Notes: a model not told the origin generated them from the letters alone. A stretch of 6,188 nt of DNA from CAZMOK01 sp964644135 (GCA_964644135.1 CAZXWD010000144.1:1-6188); one strand, 5' to 3'. Shown: positions 1-6,024, counted from the first letter of the stretch. Translations and numbers: made by a program.

Positions 1-2076
<2,076 letters not shown>

Positions 2077-2114
2077 TTTTCACAATTTTGAATCAATTGG
2101 TCCTAATAACGGAA

Positions 2115-2147
2115 TAAATATAGGGAAAATGTTTTAATGAGAGCAAG
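2115..2147 (-). promoter_or_regulatory. Weak candidate promoter of the TPR/LuxR gene
   Basis: On the minus strand TATATTTA (2115-2122) matches the Bacteroidota -7 consensus TAnnTTTG except for the last base. CTTG (2144-2147) lies 21 nt upstream in the -33 position. It sits about 40-70 nt before the ATG. The -33 element falls inside the first unit of the octamer array, so it may be coincidental. Confidence 0.25.
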
Positions 2148-2318
2148 GGAGCAAGGGAGCACGGGAGGATAGGAGGATAAGAAGAGGGGAAGAGGAGAAA
2201 AAGGCTCAGGAGCTCAGAGGCTCAGAAGCGCAGAAAAGAAAATAGGAGGTTAAGAAAAGGGGAAGAGTGGAAGAGGGGAAAAAGGCTCAGGAGCTCAGGG
2301 GCTCAGAAGCGCAGAAGC
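2141..2318. repeat. Purine-rich octamer array with a duplicated about 70-bp block
   Basis: The region opens with three 8-bp units of the form GAGCAAGG/GAGCACGG (2141-2164) and continues in near-8-bp steps of almost pure purine on the plus strand. Within it, 2169-2235 is repeated at 2242-2316. The second copy has an extra 8 bp of GGAAGAG-type sequence, i.e. a one-unit change. Both copies end in GAGCTCAG, (A/G)GGCTCAG, AAGCGCAG. The same octamer vocabulary returns at 6145-6188. No ORF or RNA gene is supported here. Confidence 0.85.
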
Positions 2319-2329
2319 AATGCATAATT

Positions 2330-2373
2330 AACAATGAACAATGAACAATTAACAATGAACAATTAACAATGAA
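2330..2373. repeat. 7-bp tandem array AACAAT(G/T)
   Basis: Six consecutive 7-bp units, AACAATG or AACAATT, run from 2330 to 2371 in the order G, G, T, G, T, G, followed by AA. It belongs to the 480-bp spacer between the RRM gene and the TPR/LuxR gene. No gene is visible in it. Confidence 0.95.
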
Positions 2374-2414
2374 AGTGCGGAATCTTCAGCGTAGGCGCAC
2401 GGAGGGTAGCACTC

Positions 2415-2486
2415 TAACACCCTGGCACTGTAACACCGTAACACACTAGCACTGTAACACCTTAACACCCTAACACTATCAGCACC
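2415..2486. repeat. 8-bp degenerate tandem array TAACACCN
   Basis: Nine 8-bp steps in constant phase: 2415, 2423, 2431, 2439, 2447, 2455, 2463, 2471 and 2479. Six units begin TAACAC; TGGCACTG (2423) and TAGCACTG (2447) are variants that resemble each other, suggesting a block duplication; the last unit is degraded. It lies downstream of the RRM gene on the transcribed minus strand. An inverted GTGTTAC (2505-2511) lies just outside it. Confidence 0.9.
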
Positions 2487-2514
2487 TTCCGGGATACAGT
2501 GGTTGTGTTACCGG

Positions 2515-2528
2515 CCCGCCGGGGCGGG
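2515..2528 (-). other. Short GC-only hairpin downstream of the RRM gene
   Basis: CCCGCC (2515-2520) and GGCGGG (2523-2528) are perfect inverted repeats with 2 nt between them, or a 5-bp stem with a 4-nt loop. The hairpin lies about 30-40 nt after the RRM stop codon. There is no U-tract after it on the minus strand, so it may stabilise a 3' end or be Rho-related, but it is not a classical intrinsic terminator. Confidence 0.4.
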
Positions 2529-2543
2529 AGGTTAGACGGGAAT

Positions 2544-2574
2544 GGCAGGCAAGATACTAGTAACGCTGCCTGCC
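2544..2574 (-). other. Hairpin spanning the stop codon of the RRM gene
   Basis: GGCAGGC (2544-2550) and GCCTGCC (2568-2574) are a perfect 7-bp GC-rich inverted repeat with a 17-nt loop. The loop contains the TAG stop codon (2557-2559 on the minus strand), so the 5' arm is made of the last codons of the RNA-binding protein. It could slow 3' exonucleases, mark a 3' end, or be a target of the encoded protein. No U-run follows. Confidence 0.45.
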
Positions 2575-2835
2575 CCTGTTCTCATTTCGGGGTGAAGGCG
2601 GATTGGCCTTTTTAACAACGATGTTCCGACCTTCGAAATCCGCTTCATTCAGTTTTTCAATAGCCTCGAGGGCTTCGTCGTCGTTTGGCATTTCAACAAA
2701 GCCAAAGCCCTTTGACCTTCCTGTTTCTCTGTCGAAAATGATCTTGGCTGACTCAACCTCGCCAAAACCTTCGAATAATTCCTTAAGACTGTCTTCCTGA
2801 GTCTGGTAAGACAACTTGGCAACAAAAATTTTCAT
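2557..2835 (-). CDS. Single-RRM RNA-binding protein (Rbp family)
   Basis: 92 residues, a complete RNA recognition motif with a short basic tail. RNP2 is K2-IFVAKL-8 and RNP1 is K42-GFGFVEM-49; aromatic F4, F44 and F46 are the positions that stack on RNA bases in this fold. Residues 79-92 (PPSPRNENRGRQRY) form the flexible arginine-rich tail usual for short bacterial Rbp proteins. Such proteins are common in Bacteroidota and cyanobacteria; Bacteroides members bind single-stranded RNA and affect global gene expression, and the phylum generally lacks Hfq. Role here by inference: cytosolic post-transcriptional regulator or RNA chaperone. ATG at 2833-2835 opens directly into the first beta strand, so the start is secure; no Shine-Dalgarno is seen. 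It is monocistronic, with its own promoter, an about 90-nt structured leader and a hairpin at the stop codon. Confidence 0.96.
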   Translation of the reverse strand: MKIFVAKLSYQTQEDSLKELFEGFGEVESAKIIFDRETGRSKGFGFVEMPNDDEALEAIEKLNEADFEGRNIVVKKANPPSPRNENRGRQRY

Positions 2836-2850
2836 CTAAAAAATATTACG

Positions 2851-2914
2851 TGGTCATTCCAGGATCATCAGGAAAAAACAGTTAAATGGTTCTCTTGGGA
2901 TCCTGTCTTGACCA
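2851..2914 (-). promoter_or_regulatory. Long stem-loop in the 5' leader of the RRM gene
   Basis: TGGTCA (2851-2856) pairs with TGACCA (2909-2914), and CAGGATC (2860-2866) pairs with GATCCTG (2899-2905). They are separated by a symmetric 3x3 internal loop, giving 13 base pairs closing a 32-nt loop. It starts about 10 nt after the predicted transcription start and ends 15 nt before the ATG, filling the leader. Both sides of the internal loop keep equal length, which argues for one folded element. It could be a thermosensor, a protein-binding site for autoregulation, or a stabiliser; nothing identifies it as a known riboswitch. Confidence 0.6.
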
Positions 2915-2929
2915 AAACTTAAACAACAG

Positions 2930-2961
2930 CAAATATATTGAATATTGAAAGTGAAAGTCAA
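2930..2961 (-). promoter_or_regulatory. Promoter of the RRM gene
   Basis: The exact Bacteroidota -7 element TATATTTG lies at 2930-2937 and TTG (in ATTGAC) at 2959-2961, 21 nt upstream, in the -33 position. This predicts a start near 2924 and a leader of about 90 nt. Confidence 0.65.
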
Positions 2962-2965
2962 TATT
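2941..2965. promoter_or_regulatory. Inverted repeat over the -33 region of the RRM promoter (operator candidate)
   Basis: AATATTGA (2941-2948) and TCAATATT (2958-2965) are perfect 8-bp inverted repeats around a 9-bp spacer. The half-sites are 17 bp apart centre to centre and overlap the TTG of the -33 element, so a bound dimer would contact or block RNA polymerase. The binding protein is unknown; A/T-rich sequence makes chance possible. Confidence 0.45.
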
Positions 2966-2997
2966 AAGAAATATTTAACAGTGGAATTTTTTAAACA

Positions 2998-3136
2998 TGG
3001 TTAAACATAGCAGGAAATGGCTGGATATCGCCAGACAAAGTTAGAAATAGTTGGACGTAGTTGGAAATGGTTAGAAGTAGTTGGATTTAGTTTAAATAGT
3101 TATTTGTAGTTATGGGTGGTAATTTATGGAGAGGGT
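2998..3136. repeat. 10-bp-period degenerate array (consensus about TAGTTGGAAA)
   Basis: Fourteen successive units start at 2998, 3008, 3018, 3028, 3038, 3048, 3058, 3068, 3078, 3088, 3097, 3107, 3117 and 3127. All are 10 bp except one 9-bp unit at 3088. The best units are TAGTTGGAAA, TAGTTGGACG, TAGTTGGATT and TGGTTAGAAG. It fills the space between the peroxiredoxin terminator and the RRM promoter. I see no reading frame: 10 is not a multiple of 3 and stops occur in every frame. The period is close to one DNA helical turn. Confidence 0.85.
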
Positions 3137-3141
3137 GGAAT

Positions 3142-3173
3142 AAAAAAAGATCCGGCCAGAAACTGACCGGATC
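3142..3173 (-). terminator. Rho-independent terminator after the peroxiredoxin gene
   Basis: On the minus strand GATCCGG and CCGGATC (3167-3173 and 3149-3155) form a 7-bp stem. It can extend by two pairs past one mismatch, with a small loop, and is followed at once by seven T (3148-3142). It lies 33 nt after the peroxiredoxin stop codon and closes the fur-bfr-prx operon. Confidence 0.95.
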
Positions 3174-3205
3174 ACATATGTTGAAGTATGTTTCGCTTTT
3201 AAAAC

Positions 3206-3928
3206 TTATTTTTTCTTAAGGACAGCGCTCATCACCTTATCCTTGTCGAGGGGTTTTGTACAGAAGAACCAGTCGTAGCACTTCATGTCTTCCTGGCTTT
3301 CCATTCTTTCTTTTGCCGTCCCGCAAGAACCGGCAGTCGGGACGATCACATCGTCACCCGGCTGCCAGTCGGCAGGGGTTGCCACTGCAAACTCATCGGC
3401 TGTTTTCAGCCCGATAAGCGCACGGTAGATCTCTTCGAAATTACGTCCGAGGCTGAGCGGATAGTAGAGGATCGTTCTTACGATACCTTTCGGATCGATG
3501 AAAAATACAGCACGGACAGCCTTTGTATTGTCTTCGCCCGGCATCATCATGCCATATTTTTTGGCCACTTCCATGGTGATGTCCTCTATAAGGGGGAACT
3601 TGACCTCGATATCCTTCATCCCCTTGTACTCGATCTTTTCCTTGATAGTGCGGAGCCAGGCAATATGGCTGTAAAGACCGTCCACTGAAAGCCCTACGAG
3701 CTTGCAGTTTGCTTCCTCGAACTTATCTTCCATATTGGCAAAGGTCATGAACTCCGAGGTACAAACTGGCGTGAAATCAGCCGGGTGGCTGAAAAGGATC
3801 ACCCACTGTCCGGAATAATCGTCAGGGAAGTTAATATCACCCTGGGTTGTGACTGCCTTGAACTTTGGTGCCGGATCGCCGATCCTTGGCATTGCAAATA
3901 CTTCTTGATTTTCTTTTACTTCTTCCAT
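3206..3928 (-). CDS. Peroxiredoxin, Prx6 clade with C-terminal resolving cysteines
   Basis: 240 residues. It reduces H2O2 and organic hydroperoxides in the cytosol. The thioredoxin-fold AhpC/TSA domain spans about 15-150. The active-site motif HPADFTPVC gives P49, T53 and peroxidatic C56, and the conserved active-site arginine is R139. The C-terminal Prx domain (about 160-240) carries the GDDVIVPTAGS signature and a CYDWFFC motif (C217 and C223), plus C202. In archaeal Prx6-type enzymes such as that of Aeropyrum pernix the matching C-terminal pair resolves the peroxidatic cysteine. By inference this enzyme works as a 2-Cys enzyme despite its 1-Cys-clade fold. ATG at 3926-3928 leaves a 20-nt gap to bfr; an internal ATG at 3890-3892 (residue 13, just before PRIGDPAPKF) is possible, but close relatives as I recall them begin upstream. 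It is the last gene of the operon, with a terminator 33 nt on. Reductant unknown. Confidence 0.96.
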   Translation of the reverse strand: MEEVKENQEVFAMPRIGDPAPKFKAVTTQGDINFPDDYSGQWVILFSHPADFTPVCTSEFMTFANMEDKFEEANCKLVGLSVDGLYSHIAWLRTIKEKIEYKGMKDIEVKFPLIEDITMEVAKKYGMMMPGEDNTKAVRAVFFIDPKGIVRTILYYPLSLGRNFEEIYRALIGLKTADEFAVATPADWQPGDDVIVPTAGSCGTAKERMESQEDMKCYDWFFCTKPLDKDKVMSAVLKKK

Positions 3929-3948
3929 TGGTTTTTTTTTATTGATTA

Positions 3949-4446
3949 TTACTCTGTTGGATTATTGGTTGAAAGGTTCTTGCTTCTTTCGATGGATTGC
4001 AGTGCGAGATAGTTATCCCCGAATTTTTTCAGGTTTTCCATCTCATCGTCATACTGGTCGAAATGACGTTCTTCATCCTCCACGAGCGCTTCAAATAACT
4101 TTTTAGATACCGAGTCAGCATTCTGCGCACATTCATTGGCCCATTTATTATAATCTGTCGCTGATGATTCTTCCATATCTGATGCAAGTGTGAGCATCTC
4201 TTTCACTTCATGTATCTTTTTCACATCTTCCGCAGGTTTCAGCTCCACATCCCCACCCAGGAAAAGGATACGCTCAGCGATCATTTCGATATGGTTCATT
4301 TCATCAATGGCCGTTTTCTTGAAAAGGCTGGCCAGCAGATCATATCCCTGGTCATCGCAGTGAAAATGGAAATACATGTACTGATGAACAGCAACCAGTT
4401 CGTCGGCAACAGCTTTGTTCAACAATTCAATACTCTTCTCTTTCAT
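3949..4446 (-). CDS. bfr: Bacterioferritin-type ferritin
   Basis: 165 residues, the usual bacterioferritin length; one four-helix ferritin domain (about 3-150) plus a short polar tail. It oxidises Fe(II) and stores it as a mineral in a 24-subunit cytosolic shell. By alignment from memory with E. coli Bfr (E18, E51, H54, E94, E127, H130), the di-iron ligands are E16, E49, H52, E92, E125 and H128, all present. M50 in IDEMNH matches the haem-ligand Met52, so haem binding at the dimer interface is possible. RILFLGG (59-65) and NYLALQSI (145-152) also match Bfr. C30 and C106 are not ligands. It lies between the Fur/PerR-type gene (25-nt gap) and peroxiredoxin (20-nt gap), supporting a role in limiting Fenton chemistry. 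ATG at 4444-4446; the spacer is A-rich without Shine-Dalgarno. Bfr rather than Ftn is favoured by M50 and the C-terminal match; an actual haem is not proved. Confidence 0.93.
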   Translation of the reverse strand: MKEKSIELLNKAVADELVAVHQYMYFHFHCDDQGYDLLASLFKKTAIDEMNHIEMIAERILFLGGDVELKPAEDVKKIHEVKEMLTLASDMEESSATDYNKWANECAQNADSVSKKLFEALVEDEERHFDQYDDEMENLKKFGDNYLALQSIERSKNLSTNNPTE

Positions 4447-4471
4447 TGTATTATGGTTTTGGTTTATTTAA

Positions 4472-4885
4472 TTATTTGAATTTACCTATTATCTGCAGTT
4501 TTATATCCTCAATGCTGAATCCCGGGATATCCTTCTTTTCAAAATAATCTTCCAGCAGTTCGTTCAGTTCTTCATCAAAATAATCCTCTATCCTTTCCGA
4601 TTCGGCACAATACAAATGATGGTGCTTATCAAGGATGGGATCATACCTCATTATGTCACGGGCAGTTTTTACCCTGCTCACAATTCCCTTTTCGGTAAAA
4701 GTTTCAAGGGTCTTGTACACTGTCCCTGAAGAAATATAAGGGTAGTTTCTCTGAACGAAGGCAATGATCTTGTCAGTTGAAGGGTGATCCTTGATCTCTC
4801 CGAAGGCTTCCAGCACGGCAATACGCTGAGGTGTGATCTTCAACCCTTTGGAGGTTAATATGTCCCTGAATTTATCCTGATCCAT
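4472..4885 (-). CDS. Fur/PerR-family metal-dependent transcriptional repressor, lacking the structural Cys4 zinc site
   Basis: 137 residues, about the family's size but ending early. The winged-helix DNA-binding domain is residues 1-80: LKITPQRIAVLEAF (15-28) and recognition helix SSGTVYKTLETF (52-63). The dimerisation domain is 81-137. Compared with B. subtilis PerR (H37, D85, H91, H93, D104), the regulatory metal residues H34, D82, H88, H90 and D101 are all present. Aspartate at the last position is PerR-like rather than Fur-like, and H34 and H88/H90 could be peroxide-oxidisable histidines. The structural zinc site (C96, C99, C136, C139 in PerR) is reduced to C93: the second cysteine is S96 and the C-terminal CxxC is absent. 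It heads the operon with bfr and prx and has a 7-1-7 operator in its own leader, so autoregulation by Fe or peroxide is likely. ATG at 4883-4885, no Shine-Dalgarno. Family certain; PerR versus Fur function inferred. Confidence 0.94.
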   Translation of the reverse strand: MDQDKFRDILTSKGLKITPQRIAVLEAFGEIKDHPSTDKIIAFVQRNYPYISSGTVYKTLETFTEKGIVSRVKTARDIMRYDPILDKHHHLYCAESERIEDYFDEELNELLEDYFEKKDIPGFSIEDIKLQIIGKFK

Positions 4886-4903
4886 GTTATATGCTTAACG
4901 ATG

Positions 4904-4918
4904 TGATAATAATTCTCA
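4904..4918. promoter_or_regulatory. Near-consensus 7-1-7 Fur-family operator
   Basis: TGATAATAATTCTCA matches the 7-1-7 Fur box TGATAATnATTATCA at 13 of 14 defined positions (C for A at position 12), with six of seven pairs symmetric. It matches the related PerR box TTATAATnATTATAA at 11 of 14. It lies between the -7 element and the ATG, about +10 to +24 from the predicted start, where a bound repressor would block transcription. The obvious ligand is the Fur/PerR-type protein encoded 18 bp downstream. Confidence 0.8.
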
Positions 4919-4932
4919 ATAAAGAACCATTG

Positions 4933-4940
4933 CAAAGTTA
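4933..4940 (-). promoter_or_regulatory. -7 promoter element of the fur-bfr-prx operon
   Basis: TAACTTTG is an exact TAnnTTTG match. The predicted start is near 4927, giving a leader of about 40 nt. No good TTG/TTTG lies at the -33 position; that region is instead occupied by an inverted repeat (4946-4969), so an activator could replace it. Confidence 0.6.
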
Positions 4941-4945
4941 TAAAC

Positions 4946-4969
4946 TTTCCTGAAGATCACAGCAGGAAA
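4946..4969. promoter_or_regulatory. Inverted repeat over the -33 region of the fur-bfr-prx promoter
   Basis: TTTCCTG (4946-4952) and CAGGAAA (4963-4969) are perfect 7-bp inverted repeats around a 10-bp spacer, centred about 31 bp upstream of the predicted start. Half-sites are 17 bp apart centre to centre, as in the inverted repeat at the RRM promoter, though the sequences differ. It could be an activator site. Alternatively it is a weak hairpin ending the upstream phosphoesterase transcript, but no U-run follows. Confidence 0.4.
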
Positions 4970-5002
4970 AAGGCAGAATTAAGAAAATTTAACAAAGCAA
5001 AT

Positions 5003-5037
5003 ATCGATTATCAATTATCGATTATCGATTATGGATT
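5003..5037. repeat. 7-bp tandem array ATCGATT reaching the stop codon of the phosphoesterase gene
   Basis: Five 7-bp units start at 5003, 5010, 5017, 5024 and 5031: ATCGATT, ATCAATT, ATCGATT, ATCGATT and ATGGATT. The last two bases are part of the stop codon (5036-5038, minus strand) of the 2H-phosphoesterase gene, the same arrangement as the array at 1-55. Confidence 0.9.
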
Positions 5038-5581
5038 AAAGGTGGAATTGGTTGATGTCGCGGCAGCCTGAGAGGTTTTCGTCCAGTTCTACCAGGGTGA
5101 GCTTATCTACTTTACGGACACAGTCGATGCCAAGTTTTTGTGCTTCCATCATGGCCTTGTTAAAGGTTTCTTCATCAAGTTTAAGGCGTTCAGGATTGAG
5201 CGGATCATATTCACCTATGGAAAAGTGGCCTATCCCGATGTGGGGTATGTACTTGATATCTTTTCTTTCATATAAGCCAAGGATGCCCGAGTAAAGTTCA
5301 TCATGAAGCCTAAAAACGTTGCTGTTCCCGTAATCGAGCGTAAGAAAGAGAAAGTGGTCCCAGGATTTCTCGAGCCTTGAGATGCGGATCTTGAAAGGAT
5401 CCCAGCCCTCCAGCACAGTTTCAATATGGCGGGTGATTTTCTCCATTCCGATGGATCCCGGGACCGGAAAGATAAGGGTCAGGTGGTCTTGTATAAGATC
5501 CCACCAGGGGTCGTATTTCTTCCTGAACGTCAGTATCCCCTCCTTTTCCAGCTCTGTATAAAAGATCAGTGCGTACAGCAT
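5036..5581 (-). CDS. 2H phosphoesterase / 2'-5' RNA ligase-like (LigT superfamily) protein
   Basis: 181 residues, the normal single-domain length for the superfamily. The first HxTx motif is H33-L-T35-L in DHLTLIFPV. The second is H114-I-G116-I in YIPHIGIGHF, where the usual Thr/Ser is glycine. The duplicated beta-alpha fold is otherwise consistent (beta strands around 3-8, 33-38, 76-82, 112-120 and 161-166). Known family members cleave or form 2'-5' or cyclic phosphodiester bonds in RNA or nucleotides in the cytosol; substrate here is unknown. With one motif altered it may be a modified phosphodiesterase or a nucleotide-binding protein. No signal peptide or membrane segment. ATG at 5579-5581 begins the first beta strand (MLYALIFY), so the start is credible; no Shine-Dalgarno. 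It stands alone, 119 bp after the small unknown gene and 150 bp before the fur operon, with a 23-bp palindrome upstream. Confidence 0.82.
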   Translation of the reverse strand: MLYALIFYTELEKEGILTFRKKYDPWWDLIQDHLTLIFPVPGSIGMEKITRHIETVLEGWDPFKIRISRLEKSWDHFLFLTLDYGNSNVFRLHDELYSGILGLYERKDIKYIPHIGIGHFSIGEYDPLNPERLKLDEETFNKAMMEAQKLGIDCVRKVDKLTLVELDENLSGCRDINQFHL

Positions 5582-5610
5582 GGCTGATGATGGTGTTAAG
5601 GCTAACCTAT

Positions 5611-5633
5611 TTATCTTGTAAGTTACAAAATAA
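5611..5633. promoter_or_regulatory. 23-bp near-perfect palindrome upstream of the phosphoesterase gene (operator candidate)
   Basis: A core 6-1-6 perfect palindrome, TTGTAAGTTACAA (5616-5628), extends outward past one mismatch (5615/5629) with TTAT and ATAA, so 10 of 11 pairs match. It lies 30-52 bp upstream of the ATG. On the minus strand it contains TTATTTTG (5626-5633), one base off the -7 consensus TAnnTTTG, so a bound dimer would cover a possible promoter. The one-base centre argues against an RNA hairpin. Confidence 0.5.
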
Positions 5634-5650
5634 TGAAGGCCGGATCAAGA

Positions 5651-5691
5651 AGAATTAAGAATTGGATGTGAGATCTTAGAATTAAGAATTG
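5651..5691. repeat. Direct repeat AGAATTAAGAATTG
   Basis: The 14-mer occurs at 5651-5664 and 5678-5691, 27 bp apart. Each copy is itself two 7-bp steps (AGAATTA, AGAATTG). It lies 10-50 bp downstream of the small unknown gene's stop codon. No terminator is seen in the spacer 5582-5700. Confidence 0.8.
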
Positions 5692-5700
5692 TGATTATGC

Positions 5701-6024
5701 CTACAGATTGATCATCTCGTTGAAGGTAGAGCGCCAGGTGTTACAGAAACGGCGGGTAAAGTGGCGCAGCCCGTTAAAGGCGCCCCTGGCCGCAACAGCG
5801 TCCTTTTCTACACCCTGCTTTATAGCAGACTGGTAAGCATTGCTATGGGATTTTACTTTCTTTTCAAATTTTGAAATATCTTTTAAGAGCAAGTCCCTGT
5901 TTTCGTCCAGGTAAGAACATCGCATTGTTTTACCTGAAATCACTTTGCTTTTGTTCCCCGATTTGCTTTTCAGTATATAATGAACATCAAGTTCATAAGT
6001 ATCAGTATTCTGTAGTTCAGACAT
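5701..6024 (-). CDS. Hypothetical small basic protein, 107 residues
   Basis: I do not recognise the family. The frame is open back to an ATG at 6076-6078, but that start would place the promoter -7 box inside the coding sequence. I therefore choose ATG 6022-6024 (MSELQNTDTYEL), preceded by GGAAAAA. The N-terminal part (about 8-36) alternates like a beta hairpin (YELDVHYILKSK, KSKVISGKTMRCSYL). Residues 38-80 are charged and probably helical (ENRDLLLKDISKFEKKVKSH), and the C-terminus is arginine/aromatic rich (LRHFTRRFCNTWRSTF). Cysteines are C36 and C94. No signal peptide or transmembrane helix appears with this start; the longer form would add a hydrophobic MLTFFVSLSYTYF, which I regard as untranslated. 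The net basic charge allows nucleic-acid binding, but nothing proves it. Own promoter; next gene 119 bp downstream. Confidence 0.7.
   Translation of the reverse strand: MSELQNTDTYELDVHYILKSKSGNKSKVISGKTMRCSYLDENRDLLLKDISKFEKKVKSHSNAYQSAIKQGVEKDAVAARGAFNGLRHFTRRFCNTWRSTFNEMINL

Noticed and set aside
2375..2400. Possible small RNA or terminator from GTGCG/CGCAC
   Set aside because: A 5-bp stem with a 16-nt loop is too weak, with no U-run and no promoter.
2077..2556. Insertion sequence or mobile-element remnant in the repeat-rich spacer
   Set aside because: No terminal inverted repeats, no target duplication and no transposase fragment; simple tandem arrays explain it.
2603..2800. Plus-strand open frame opposite the RRM gene
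   Set aside because: It is a serine-rich antisense shadow of a well-defined RRM coding sequence.
4210..4479. Plus-strand open frame across bfr and the bfr-fur spacer (also 3785-4012)
   Set aside because: No motif, promoter or leader is seen; both lie opposite confidently identified genes.
5052..5424. Open frames overlapping the 2H phosphoesterase gene
   Set aside because: Low-complexity translations opposite or out of frame with a gene carrying the HLTL and HIGI motifs.
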